Source of the DNA: CAYSGX01 sp964518215
GTDB lineage: Bacteria; Bacteroidota; Bacteroidia; Chitinophagales; CAIOSU01
NCBI GenBank assembly: GCA_964518215.1
Contig: CAZFFP010000006.1
Coordinates: forward strand, 14,600 to 78,599
Reading direction: 5' to 3'
Length of the DNA stretch: 64,000 nucleotides
Under the pieces are notes generated by a model. That model ran no database searches. It saw only the letters and a program-made list of their open reading frames with translations, and had not been told where the DNA came from. The translations under genes and the position numbers were made by a program. This document shows, in pieces, positions 54,667 through 63,359 of this stretch (position 1 is the first letter of the stretch; each line of letters opens with the position of its first letter).

Positions 54667-55115
54667 TGATTAAGCCCACATATAAAGTTAACTTCTTTCA
54701 TTGTGCAATCGAACTTTATACGAGGACAAGAAACTCACTCAGGAATGTCGAATGTATGTTCTTTCAGAGGCATTTCAATAAACGAGTTTTTTTAACCTTA
54801 TCCTTTTAACACCCGATGTTCTTCAGAAGGTCAAGCCAGTCTTACTTCCTCTATGCCTCTTCAAAAAACCTTATTGAACTCAATTCTTTAGCAAAGTCTA
54901 ATTTCATCGGCTATTATTGTTTTTCCCATAATATCATTTTCTAAACAGACAAAAAAGCCCTCTTTTTTTAAGACAATAAAAATAAATAGCCCATATTTTT
55001 ACTGATTATCAATTGGTTACAGGGACAGAATAAAACTTTTTAGGATTTTTTCTTGTATGTGTCAGGGAAGGAATCTACCTTCGCAGTCCATTTTTAACAA
55101 GCTAATAAAAAAACA
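54667..55115. other. 449-bp intergenic region with candidate rplM promoter
   Basis: TTG at 55053-55055, 20 bp, then TACCTTCG at 55076-55083 resembles the Bacteroidota promoter (one mismatch in each box) and lies 32 nt before the rplM GTG. No open frame or RNA gene is evident in the rest. Short AT-rich tracts and the phrase TTTTTTTAACCTTATCC (from about 54787) resemble other intergenic words in this window. Confidence 0.5.
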
Positions 55116-55568
55116 GTGGATACATTAAGTTTTAAAACCGTTTCAGCCAACAGCGCTACCATCAAACGCGACTGGTATATCGTAGATGCTGAAAATCAGG
55201 TAGTAGGTCGTTTGTCGAGCCGTATTGCTCACATACTGAGAGGCAAAAACAAGCCCTATTTTACTCCTCATGCCGATTGTGGCGACTTTGTTATCATTAT
55301 TAATGCCGACAAGGTGCGCTTTACCGGCAAAAAACTCGAACAGAAAGAATATTTGCGCCACACGGGTTATCCCGGAGGTCAGCGTTCTGCCACCCCCAAG
55401 CATCTTTTGAGCTATAAGCCCGAAGCCATTTTGGAAAACGCCATCAAAAAAATGCTTCCCAAAAACAAATTGGGCAACGCCATGTTCAAAAAACTGTTTG
55501 TCTATGCCGGAACCGAACATCCGCATCAGGCACAGAAACCTACTCCCATCAACCCTCTAAATCAATAA
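55116..55568 (+). CDS. rplM: Ribosomal protein L13
   Basis: Large-subunit protein, an early assembly factor. The 150 residues contain KRDWYIVDAENQVVGRLSSR, ILRGKNKPYFTPHADCGDFV and KKMLPKNKLGNAMFKKLFVY. The start is a GTG at 55116 (MDTLSFKTVSANSATIKRDW), in register with other Bacteroidota L13 proteins; no ATG is available upstream. It is the first gene of rplM-rpsI-rpsB-tsf. Confidence 0.98.
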   Translation: MDTLSFKTVSANSATIKRDWYIVDAENQVVGRLSSRIAHILRGKNKPYFTPHADCGDFVIIINADKVRFTGKKLEQKEYLRHTGYPGGQRSATPKHLLSYKPEAILENAIKKMLPKNKLGNAMFKKLFVYAGTEHPHQAQKPTPINPLNQ

Positions 55569-55574
55569 TCTCAC

Positions 55575-55961
55575 ATGAGTCAGACTAACGCCACAGGCAG
55601 AAGAAAAACAGCCGTAGCCCGTGTTTTCCTGAGCAAAGGAAACGGTAAAGTTACCGTGAACGGCAAAGACTATAAAGAATATTTTTCTGTAACCCACTTA
55701 GCCACCAAAATTGAGCAGCCTCTTAAGCTCAATGAAGAAGCGCTCACTTTCGACTACAGAGTGAATGTTGATGGCGGTGGAGTAAAAGGACAGGCAGATG
55801 CAGTGAAACTTGCCATTGCCCGCGCACTCATTAAAGAAAACCCCGAACTGCGTCCCGTGTTGAAGCAAGCCAAATTGCTGGTGCGCGATTCGCGTGTTGT
55901 AGAGCGTAAAAAACCAGGCTTGCGCAAAGCCCGTAAGAGAAGCCAATTCAGTAAACGTTAA
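55575..55961 (+). CDS. rpsI: Ribosomal protein S9
   Basis: Small-subunit protein whose C-terminal tail reaches the P-site tRNA. The 128 residues begin MSQTNATGRRKTAVARVFLS and end with the conserved basic tail RKKPGLRKARKRSQFSKR, including the terminal K-R that contacts tRNA. It follows rplM by 6 bp. Confidence 0.98.
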   Translation: MSQTNATGRRKTAVARVFLSKGNGKVTVNGKDYKEYFSVTHLATKIEQPLKLNEEALTFDYRVNVDGGGVKGQADAVKLAIARALIKENPELRPVLKQAKLLVRDSRVVERKKPGLRKARKRSQFSKR

Positions 55962-55979
55962 TCTTTTATACTTCAAGAT

Positions 55980-56876
55980 ATGTCACAAATCACTTCACAG
56001 GAATTACTCGATGCAGGCGTTCATTTCGGACACCTGAAAAAGAAATGGAATCCCCGCATGTTGCCTTATATTTTCATGGAAAAGAAAGGCATTCATATTA
56101 TTGACCTTAACAAAACTCTGGTGAAACTCAACGAGTCTGCCGCAGCCTTGAAGTCCATAGCCAAATCGGGAAAAAAGATATTGTTTGTTGCTACCAAAAA
56201 GCAAGCTAAAACCATCGTGGAAGATGCCGCCAAGCGCGTAAACATGCCTTATGTTACCGAGCGTTGGTTGGGCGGTATGCTTACCAACTTCACTACCATT
56301 CGCAAATCCATCAAAAAAATGCAAAGCATTGAAAAGATGTTGAGCGAAACCGAAGGCGAAAGCATTACCAAAAAAGAACGTTTGGTTTTGAGCCGCGAAA
56401 AAGAAAAGCTCGAAAAAGTGTTGGGTGGCATTGCGCACCTCAACCGTTTACCTGCCGCTATTTTCGTAGTGGACATTATGCACGAACACATTGCTTTGGC
56501 AGAAGCCAAACGCCTCAACATCAATACCTTTGGCGTAGTTGATACCAACTCAGACCCTACACAAGTGGACTTTGCCATTCCTGCCAACGATGATGCCTCA
56601 AAATCAATCGCCATTGTTACCAACTATTTGGTAGATGCGATTATCGAAGGGCTTCAGGAGCGCCAGAAAGACAAAGAAGAATTTGATGCCACTAAAGAAG
56701 ATGGCGAAGAGTTCGATGACAACGACAGAAAAAAATACGAGCGCGACCTTGCTTCTGATGACGATAAAGAAAAAAGATCTAGAAGCAGTGCTCCCGGTTC
56801 AGGAAATAAAAGACCGGGCAAACAAGCGGCAGCCGGAAGCGGTGCCGGAAGAAGAAGGTCTCCCACAAAACGCTAA
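55980..56876 (+). CDS. rpsB: Ribosomal protein S2 with long charged C-terminal tail
   Basis: Small-subunit protein at the neck of the 30S particle. The core (about 1-225) has MSQITSQELLDAGVHFGHLK, RWLGGMLTNFTTIRKS and VVDTNSDPTQVDFAIPANDD. At 298 residues it is longer than the roughly 225-260 of most S2 proteins. The extra C-terminus first is acidic (EEFDATKEDGEEFDDNDRKK) and then becomes basic, Gly/Ser/Arg-rich (RSRSSAPGSGNKRPGKQ), ending RRRSPTKR. It follows rpsI by 18 bp. Confidence 0.97.
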   Translation: MSQITSQELLDAGVHFGHLKKKWNPRMLPYIFMEKKGIHIIDLNKTLVKLNESAAALKSIAKSGKKILFVATKKQAKTIVEDAAKRVNMPYVTERWLGGMLTNFTTIRKSIKKMQSIEKMLSETEGESITKKERLVLSREKEKLEKVLGGIAHLNRLPAAIFVVDIMHEHIALAEAKRLNINTFGVVDTNSDPTQVDFAIPANDDASKSIAIVTNYLVDAIIEGLQERQKDKEEFDATKEDGEEFDDNDRKKYERDLASDDDKEKRSRSSAPGSGNKRPGKQAAAGSGAGRRRSPTKR

Positions 56877-56985
56877 TCTTTTTCATTGCTAAAAATCATT
56901 TCTTATTGCTGAAATATTCAGGCAATAGCGCTTACTGATTTTTGCAAATTCATTTTTATATTTTTTTAATAAAACACAATACACA

Positions 56986-57816
56986 ATGACCATAACCGCT
57001 GCTGATGTAAACAAATTGCGCCAACAAACAGGTGCAGGCATGATGGAATGTAAAAAAGCGCTTGAACAATCTAATGGCGATATTGATGCCGCTGTTGATT
57101 TTCTTCGCAAAAAAGGACAAAAAGTATCTGAACTGCGTGCCGGACGTGCCGCTAAAGAAGGTAAAGTAGTTGCTAAAACTACCGAAGACGGAAAGAAAGG
57201 GGTGGCTGTAGCGCTCAATTGCGAAACCGATTTCGTAGCTAAAAATGAAGAATTTATTGAGTATGCAGAAAAATTTGCCGCTCATGCACTACAGAACAAT
57301 TTTTCTTCTTTAGATGAATTATTAGCCTCATCGTTTGAAGGCGTAACCGTTGCCGAAAAAGTAACCGACCTCGTGGCTAAAATCAACGAGAAAATAGAAA
57401 TTTCTGCTTTTGAAAAAATTGAAGCCGAAACCGTAGTAGTGTATAATCACTCCAACGGCAAAGTAAGCGTAGTGTTGGGCTTGAACCAAGCCGAAGCCGA
57501 TGGTATAGCGCAGATTGGACGCGACCTTGCCATGCAGGTAGCCGCTTTGTCGCCTGTTGCCGTAGATGCTTCTGAAGTGCCTCAGGATGTTATTGACCGC
57601 GAAACCGCCATTGCCAAAGAACAGACCGCTGCCGAAGGCAAACCTGCCGATATGGTAGAAAAAATTGCTCAGGGACGTGTGCAAAAAATGCTGAAAGAAA
57701 TCACTTTGGTGAATCAGGCATTTGTGAAAGACGGCAGCAAAACCGTTGCACAAGTATTGCAGGGCGTTGACAAAGATTTGAAAGTAACCGCTTTCAAACG
57801 TGTGTCTGTAGCTTAA
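56986..57816 (+). CDS. tsf: Elongation factor Ts
   Basis: Nucleotide-exchange factor for EF-Tu. The 276 residues include MTITAADVNKLRQQTGAGMM and ECKKALEQSNGDIDAAVDFL (N-terminal UBA-like domain), NCETDFVAKNEEF, and IAQGRVQKMLKEITLVNQAF. Full length for a Bacteroidota EF-Ts. It is separated from rpsB by 109 AT-rich bases and ends at a strong terminator, so pyrH and frr are not in this operon. Confidence 0.98.
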   Translation: MTITAADVNKLRQQTGAGMMECKKALEQSNGDIDAAVDFLRKKGQKVSELRAGRAAKEGKVVAKTTEDGKKGVAVALNCETDFVAKNEEFIEYAEKFAAHALQNNFSSLDELLASSFEGVTVAEKVTDLVAKINEKIEISAFEKIEAETVVVYNHSNGKVSVVLGLNQAEADGIAQIGRDLAMQVAALSPVAVDASEVPQDVIDRETAIAKEQTAAEGKPADMVEKIAQGRVQKMLKEITLVNQAFVKDGSKTVAQVLQGVDKDLKVTAFKRVSVA

Positions 57817-57841
57817 TCGTTTTAAACAATTTACATACGCA

Positions 57842-57871
57842 AAAAGCCACTTCGAAAACGAAGTGGCTTTT
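57842..57871. terminator. Strong terminator after tsf
   Basis: GCCACTTCG (57846-57854) pairs perfectly with CGAAGTGGC (57859-57867) around AAAA and is flanked by AAAAA and TTTTG, so it can serve tsf on the plus strand and the PKD lipoprotein gene on the minus strand. Confidence 0.9.
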
Positions 57872-57891
57872 GTATTGTAAATGAACAAGAA

Positions 57892-58608
57892 TTATTGTCT
57901 GTTTTCGAAATGCAGTTCTAATTCATAGCCCAAAGTAGTATCGGTTAATTTAATCAATCCATTTTCTCCGGCAGTGGCAGGATTGACGGTCCATGCTTTC
58001 ATCAGCTCAGAAGCGAATGTAGAACCAAAACTATTGTCATCGCGCACTTCAACATCCCAAGTTTGATTAGAAAGATAAATGTTCTGCTGAGTGAGGTTCC
58101 ATGTATAGGGCAAATCGGCAGGAGTAATATTTGATTTTACAGAAGTAGTGAATTCCCATGAAGTAGAGCCTGCAATTCTGAAACGCACATAAACATCCGG
58201 TTCAGGTCCGGTAGGAATTAATCCGCCTTGGTCCCAAGGGCTGCCATCAGGTTTTGTTACGGCATAATCTTTTAAAACTGCTTTGGTTAAATAACGGGTA
58301 TAACCTTTAACTGTAATTGTAGCAGAGTAGCGGTCTATTTTCTTATCTTTTTTAGACAGCACTTTCATTTGAACCAAATAAGTTCCGGGAGCATCCCATG
58401 AATGAGTAGCAGATTCCCCTTCGGCAGTAGTGCCATCGCCAAAATCCCACTCAATAGTTTCGGCATCGGTAGCGCAGCTTTCAAAAGAAACAGTTTCGCC
58501 AATTTCAACAAAAGTTTTGTCGGCAGTAAAACAGGCGGCAGGTTGTTTTTTGCACGAAGTAATCATAAATGCCATCGGCAAAGCGATAAGAAAAAGTAGT
58601 TTTTTCAT
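57892..58608 (-). CDS. PKD-domain lipoprotein
   Basis: 238 residues. The lipobox MITSC at about residues 15-19 follows a short signal (MKKLLFLIALPMAFMITS) and gives a predicted lipoprotein with KKQ after the cysteine. A PKD domain (about 25-102) has the classic IEWDFGDGTTAEGESATHSW. A C-terminal region of about 135 residues resembles a C2-like or beta-sandwich domain (DVYVRFRIAGSTSWEFTTSV, NQTWDVEVRDDNSFGS). Ligand unknown; surface or periplasmic location expected. It converges on tsf and shares its terminator. Confidence 0.9.
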   Translation of the reverse strand: MKKLLFLIALPMAFMITSCKKQPAACFTADKTFVEIGETVSFESCATDAETIEWDFGDGTTAEGESATHSWDAPGTYLVQMKVLSKKDKKIDRYSATITVKGYTRYLTKAVLKDYAVTKPDGSPWDQGGLIPTGPEPDVYVRFRIAGSTSWEFTTSVKSNITPADLPYTWNLTQQNIYLSNQTWDVEVRDDNSFGSTFASELMKAWTVNPATAGENGLIKLTDTTLGYELELHFENRQ

Positions 58609-58655
58609 TTTTTAAAGTTTAAGTATGCAAATGTAAAAGATATTTTCTTGTGAAA

Positions 58656-59732
58656 TTATTCATCGTAAGAATAAACCACTTTCCCGGTAATGGGTTTCGA
58701 CTGGCACGTAAGAATATAACCTTCCTTTATTTCGGCATCAGAAAGCGATTCTCGGTCTGCCATTACTACTTTCCCTTCGCTCACTTTAGCTCTACAAGTG
58801 CAGCAGGCTCCAATCTGACAGGCAAAAGGCGGGTCATAACCGGCATCAAGCGCAGCTTCGAGAATAGATTTTTGTCCGGTATATTTTACTTCAATCCGGT
58901 CGCCATCGAGTGTTATAAACAAATCGGCTTCTTCTAACGGCTTATCAGATACCGCTTTTGTTTTTTCTTCGGTTTCGGTTTTCAGCGGAGCAGTAAAATA
59001 TTCCTTGTGAATTTTTTCTTTTGAAATATTCAGCGAGCTTAATGCTTCATCTATAAGCAGCATCAATCCCGAAGGTCCGCAAATAAAATAGTCTGCCGAA
59101 TGAATTTCAGAGGCCAGCGCTTCTGAAAGAATAGTTTTTATTTTCTCAGCATCCAGCCTGCCTTGCAAGCCGCTCCAAGATGCATTTGCCTCATCGAGAT
59201 TGTGAATGATTTTTAATCGCTCGGGATATTGCTGTTGCAATTTTTCGAGCAATGCGCGAAACATAATGGACGATTCATTTCGGTTGGCATAAAAAAGAGT
59301 AATGCGGCTGCCGGTTTCTATCTGTAAAACACTTTTTAAAATTGCCATTAAAGGAGTAATGCCGCTGCCGCCACCTAGCAAAACATAGTGTGCGTGGTTG
59401 GCAGGTGCAGGCTGATGCGTAAAATTTCCCATAGGCTCCATTACCTGAAGCCAGTCGCCTTCTTTCACATGGTCGTTCATGTAAACCGAAACGGCTCCAC
59501 CGGCAACTTTTTTCACGCCAATAGCAGGATGCTCTTCTGAAAAAGGATTGCTGCAAATGGAATAAGCTCTTCTTTGTTTGTGCCCGTTTACCTCAACTTC
59601 AAAAGTGAGATACTGACCGGGAATGTATTTGAAATTTTCGTGCAGAGCTTCAGGAATTTCAAAGTGTATAGCTTTAGCATCGGCAGTAAGAGATTCTACG
59701 CGGGCTACTTTAAGAGAATGAAATCGCGACAT
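58656..59732 (-). CDS. Ferredoxin-NAD(P)H reductase with C-terminal [2Fe-2S] domain (PaaE-like)
   Basis: A 358-residue three-domain electron-transfer protein. The FAD domain has RRAYSICSNP (RxYS at 55-58). The NAD(P) domain has LLGGGSGITPLMAIL (118-132). A plant-type [2Fe-2S] domain at the C-terminus has C305, C310 and C313 in ACQIGACCTC and C343 in LTCQ. The order matches the phenylacetyl-CoA epoxygenase reductase PaaE and related oxygenase reductases. No paaABCD or other oxygenase gene is present, so the partner is unknown. It lies 114 bp downstream of the diheme cytochrome gene on the same strand. Confidence 0.92.
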   Translation of the reverse strand: MSRFHSLKVARVESLTADAKAIHFEIPEALHENFKYIPGQYLTFEVEVNGHKQRRAYSICSNPFSEEHPAIGVKKVAGGAVSVYMNDHVKEGDWLQVMEPMGNFTHQPAPANHAHYVLLGGGSGITPLMAILKSVLQIETGSRITLFYANRNESSIMFRALLEKLQQQYPERLKIIHNLDEANASWSGLQGRLDAEKIKTILSEALASEIHSADYFICGPSGLMLLIDEALSSLNISKEKIHKEYFTAPLKTETEEKTKAVSDKPLEEADLFITLDGDRIEVKYTGQKSILEAALDAGYDPPFACQIGACCTCRAKVSEGKVVMADRESLSDAEIKEGYILTCQSKPITGKVVYSYDE

Positions 59733-59846
59733 TGTTTTCTGAATAATTTTTTATTGAAGGAATGAACCTGTCGGGAAAAGACTTGTGCGCAAAAATACAA
59801 GATGATTGTCAGGTGAAGCATGAGGAAGTGATGATGCTTAAAAAAC

Positions 59847-60971
59847 TTAGCGGTTCAGCATAGATATTTTATCATCTTCAGGCATGGCTGCTATCCACTC
59901 GCGAATGAGTTGCACCCCTTCTTCATGCACCAGTTTGCGGGCAAGTTCGGGCATCATGATGCCGGGGTCGTCAGATTCGATCCTGAAAACCAAAATAGAT
60001 TCATCGGGTTTGCCCGGAACAATATCATGCTTCCGATTGCCAGAGCCACGCCCTGCCGCTACGGGCGATTTGAAAAATCCGTAAGCGGTTTTATTTTCCT
60101 GATAATAGTCCACGAGATAACCGGAAGTAGAAGCCGGTCCGCCTTCGCTGTGGCAATGCGCGCAATTAATGTCGAGATAAGCGCGGGCACGCATTTCGAG
60201 CGAAGCGTGAGGGTCGTCCATTTTTGGGGCTTTATCAACAGAAGCAAGAGCGGTCATATTTTTCAAAATGCCTTTGCGTTGCCAGTAAGTCAATTGGTTT
60301 TCTTGGGTTCCGTCATGATAAGTAAACTCGCCATTCAATTGCCTTGCCGTAGGACCAATCGGCATCATCTTTCCGTGATTGGTATGGCAGCCCTTACACT
60401 GATTGATATTCGGAATAACATAATTCAAATCTCTTTTTTTTCCATCGCTATGCACCCACGAAACATCTTTTCTTCCTCCGGCTACTTCATATACTGCTTC
60501 GGTTTGCTCTTCATTCCAGATATAAGAGTATGCTTGCCAGCCGTTAGATTCGTGAACAAGTAAGCGGGTTTCTATATTGAAATGTCCTTTCGATGCATCG
60601 CGAAAATCGTTGGGATAGAAAAAGGTTTTAATGATTGTAGTTCCTTCGGGAAAATCGAAAACTGTTTTGGCATGAAACTCAGCCGATGTGCCTTCGGGAA
60701 GTTTTACAAAACGGGCTTTGTGCGCATAGTCAGAAAAAAGAGGCGTGTTCAAATCGTATTTCACCACTCCTTCGGCAGGAATTTGAGCAGCTATGTTTCC
60801 GGTAAAAAATCCATATTCTGAAAGAGTAGCTTTGGCAGTGCCTTTCAGTTTCACATTCATGGCAAGCACATTAGTCTCTTGGGCTTTTGGTTCTTGTTGC
60901 TGAGAGCAACTGTGCAATAAACCTAAAAACGATAAGCAACAAACTATATAATAACGGGCATTCATTACCAT
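59847..60971 (-). CDS. Diheme c-type cytochrome lipoprotein, SO2930/HNE_0200 family
   Basis: 374 residues. A lipobox GLLHSC (C22) predicts a lipoprotein. Two CxxCH haem sites are visible: CKGCH (192-196, context INQCKGCHTNHGKMMPIGPT) and CAHCH (270-274, context LDINCAHCHSEGGPA). Other conserved stretches are LSEYGFFTG, YDLNTPLFSDYAHKARFVKL and IVPGKPDESILVFRI. From memory this is the family that recurs as a two-gene unit with a parallel beta-helix protein, function unknown. Here that partner lies 25 bp upstream on the same strand. A start at the second ATG (60965) is equally possible. Electron transfer to or from an extracytoplasmic partner is inferred from the haems. Confidence 0.92.
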   Translation of the reverse strand: MVMNARYYIVCCLSFLGLLHSCSQQQEPKAQETNVLAMNVKLKGTAKATLSEYGFFTGNIAAQIPAEGVVKYDLNTPLFSDYAHKARFVKLPEGTSAEFHAKTVFDFPEGTTIIKTFFYPNDFRDASKGHFNIETRLLVHESNGWQAYSYIWNEEQTEAVYEVAGGRKDVSWVHSDGKKRDLNYVIPNINQCKGCHTNHGKMMPIGPTARQLNGEFTYHDGTQENQLTYWQRKGILKNMTALASVDKAPKMDDPHASLEMRARAYLDINCAHCHSEGGPASTSGYLVDYYQENKTAYGFFKSPVAAGRGSGNRKHDIVPGKPDESILVFRIESDDPGIMMPELARKLVHEEGVQLIREWIAAMPEDDKISMLNR

Positions 60972-60996
60972 CTTTTATTCAAGATTTTTTCTTCAC

Positions 60997-62265
60997 TCAA
61001 AGTATGATATCTTCTGTTTCTGTTAACGACAAAGTATCGGGCGAAAAGGTTTTGAAAACAACCGGAGCAAGTGCAGGAAGGTTGCATTGATGCTTCGATA
61101 AATCTTTTGAAATATTGGCAAATTCATTTTCGAAATCAATATTGGCAAAAGTGATGTCTCCGTTGTTCGATATGCAAAGCAGTTTTTGTTTTTCTTCTGA
61201 AGTAAGTGCCGGGTCAACAACTCCGTCATACAAAATATCGGGAGTATTCATTTTAAATTTCCACAGAGATAGTTTTCCCAAATCGTTTTTCATATCGGGA
61301 ATATGATACCACGATTGCTCAAAATGATTGTCGCGGATGGAAATAAATTTAGGATAAGGGTCGAACAGCGAGTCTTTAATTTCTTCATTGGTTATAAAAT
61401 AACTCACCACCGAAGCATTGGCGGTTTTATGCTTAATAATTTTATTGTTAAACACTTCGACATGGCTGGTAGCCAGCACCATGAAGCCGGTTCCGGCAGG
61501 CACATTGGCAACAATATTTCCTACGGGCGCAAAATTTCTGTAATTATTCTGCCTTATTTCGTTGTCGAAAATTCTAACCGTGCCGCCTCTTTTCTGTAGC
61601 AAATCGGGCAGATCGAACACTAATATACCTCCGGTATTGCAGTAAGCAGTATTGTTGTAAACATCGGCAAAATTGGTGTTTTCAATTTCGATACCTGCCA
61701 CGTTATGAAACGCTGTGGAGTTGCGCACAATCACATAATTCGATTGCCCCACATAAATACCCGCATCGGAAGCGCCACTGGCTTCGCAACCATCAATAAG
61801 CACATTATTGCAGTTTACCGGATACAATCCGTAAGCGCCATTGGTTTCTTTGGGCTTGCCCGACCAGGTGGTGCGCACGTTTAGAAAATTCAAACCTATA
61901 ATTTCCTGCGCTTTCACCGCATCGCCTTTGCTGTCCTGCACGGTGAGGTCTTGCAGTGTAATGTTTCTGCCATTGGTGAGGCGAATACCTTCCGCTCCAT
62001 CGGTTTGTCCTTTAAACGAAAGATAGGTTTTGTCCATGCCAGCACCACTGATAACGATATTGTTTTTTTCATCGAGCGATAAACTTCCAGAAAAAAGATA
62101 ATGTCCTTCGGGAATCATAATCGTGTCGCCATCTTCAGCCATGATGAGTTGCGTTTGCAAATCTTTTTCAATATCGAGCCACGAAATGTTTTCTTCACTT
62201 CCGCAGGAAAACAAGAAAAAAGTAACTGTAAAAAACAGCGCGGTAAATTTTAATGAATGTTGCAT
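60997..62265 (-). CDS. Parallel beta-helix lipoprotein, partner of the diheme cytochrome
   Basis: 422 residues. The signal is MQHSLKFTALFFTVTFFLFS with a lipobox ending in C21 (FLFSCGS). The body is a right-handed parallel beta-helix: GDTIMIPEGHYLFSGSLSL, IVISGAGMDKTYLSFKG, GIRLTNGRNITLQDLTVQDS, NNVLIDGCEASGASDAGIYV, SNYVIVRNSTAFHNVAGIEI and NFADVYNNTAYCNTGGILVF are successive turns. The NosD/pectate-lyase-like fold suggests carbohydrate or polymer binding. The cytochrome gene begins 25 bp downstream, so the two are one transcription unit. Both are predicted lipoproteins and probably sit together at the envelope. Confidence 0.92.
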   Translation of the reverse strand: MQHSLKFTALFFTVTFFLFSCGSEENISWLDIEKDLQTQLIMAEDGDTIMIPEGHYLFSGSLSLDEKNNIVISGAGMDKTYLSFKGQTDGAEGIRLTNGRNITLQDLTVQDSKGDAVKAQEIIGLNFLNVRTTWSGKPKETNGAYGLYPVNCNNVLIDGCEASGASDAGIYVGQSNYVIVRNSTAFHNVAGIEIENTNFADVYNNTAYCNTGGILVFDLPDLLQKRGGTVRIFDNEIRQNNYRNFAPVGNIVANVPAGTGFMVLATSHVEVFNNKIIKHKTANASVVSYFITNEEIKDSLFDPYPKFISIRDNHFEQSWYHIPDMKNDLGKLSLWKFKMNTPDILYDGVVDPALTSEEKQKLLCISNNGDITFANIDFENEFANISKDLSKHQCNLPALAPVVFKTFSPDTLSLTETEDIIL

Positions 62266-62363
62266 AATGTAAATTGAACCGTGAAAATAAGGAACAATAA
62301 GGATTTTGAGTGTGTGATGTGCTATTTACAATTTCAGACTTCTAAATGCTGAACACTACAAAG

Positions 62364-63212
62364 TCAATACAACTTCCCACGCTTCAAAAAATAAGGCAGT
62401 AGAATTTGTTTGTAAGATTGTTGAATATCGGCTTCTACCAAATCTATTTTATACTGAGCGCATTTCAATTTCAGTTCATGGAAGTATTCCTGCATACGGC
62501 TCACGTAGTGTTCTTTCACTTGATTGGGTTGCAGTTTAATACGCTCGTTGGTTTCCAAATCAACAAATTCGTAGGGGCGATTTTCAAATTCAAAATCGAG
62601 TTCGCTGCTTTTGTCGCTCACATGAAAAAGCACCACTTCGTGGTTATTATATTTCAGGTGTTGTAATGCAGAAAAAAGTTCTTCCTGATTTTGCAAATTA
62701 TCCATCATATCGCTGAAAATAAGCACCAGCGAGCGTTTGTGAATGTTTTCAGCAATTTCGTGTAAAGCGGTGGCTGCTGCTGTTTGTTTGTTGCGGTTAC
62801 TTTCTTTCAACAGTTTTTCCATGTAAGAAAACAACAGTTTCTGATGCACCTGAGTGGAGCGCGCATCGGTATGAATATCTACTTTATCGGAAAAAATACT
62901 CAACCCGAATGCATCGCGCTGACGTTTCAGCAAATAGATAATAGAGGCAGCCGCGATAATCGAAAACTGAATTTTGTTCTGCTTCACTTTTTCGGGATAA
63001 AACATAGACGAAGAAGCATCTATCACAATCTGGCAGCGCAAATTGGTTTCTTCTTCGTAGCGTTTGGTATAAAGCCTTCCGGTGCGGGCATACACTTTCC
63101 AATCAATATTGCGGGTAGATTCTCCGGAATTGTATAAACGGTGTTCGGCAAATTCGACCGAAAAACCGTGATAAGGACTTTTGTGCAACCCTGTAATAAA
63201 ACCTTCCACCAC
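62364..63212 (-). CDS. DUF58 protein (von Willebrand A-like), start unresolved
   Basis: At least 282 residues. The DUF58 block GESTRNIDWKVYARTGRLYTK precedes a vWA-like fold with the MIDAS-type DASSSMF and LVLIFSDMMD. Such proteins usually accompany MoxR-type AAA ATPases; none is visible here, but the window ends soon after. The GTG at 63212 is the first canonical start, yet the frame upstream to about 63281 reads ISNSIDNIAEYREFDSLE then FLARQ, which matches the N-terminus expected of the family. No ATG, GTG or TTG exists in that stretch before a stop at about 63321. Either a rare start (for example ATC at 63281) is used, or a base differs here. Confidence 0.87.
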   Translation of the reverse strand: MVEGFITGLHKSPYHGFSVEFAEHRLYNSGESTRNIDWKVYARTGRLYTKRYEEETNLRCQIVIDASSSMFYPEKVKQNKIQFSIIAAASIIYLLKRQRDAFGLSIFSDKVDIHTDARSTQVHQKLLFSYMEKLLKESNRNKQTAAATALHEIAENIHKRSLVLIFSDMMDNLQNQEELFSALQHLKYNNHEVVLFHVSDKSSELDFEFENRPYEFVDLETNERIKLQPNQVKEHYVSRMQEYFHELKLKCAQYKIDLVEADIQQSYKQILLPYFLKRGKLY

Positions 63213-63359
63213 CTGACGCGCCAGAAATTCGAGACTGTCGAACTCACGGTATTCGGCTATATTGTCGATGGAGTTGCTGATAGTGGTAAAATTTAAAAAA
63301 GCAGTTTCACCGCAAAGTAACGATGAAACTGCTCAATAAGGTGTTGTTTCGAAAAAAAA

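Noticed and set aside
58656..59732. Phenylacetate degradation (paa) locus
   Set aside because: Only a PaaE-like reductase is present; no epoxygenase subunits or ring-opening genes are nearby.
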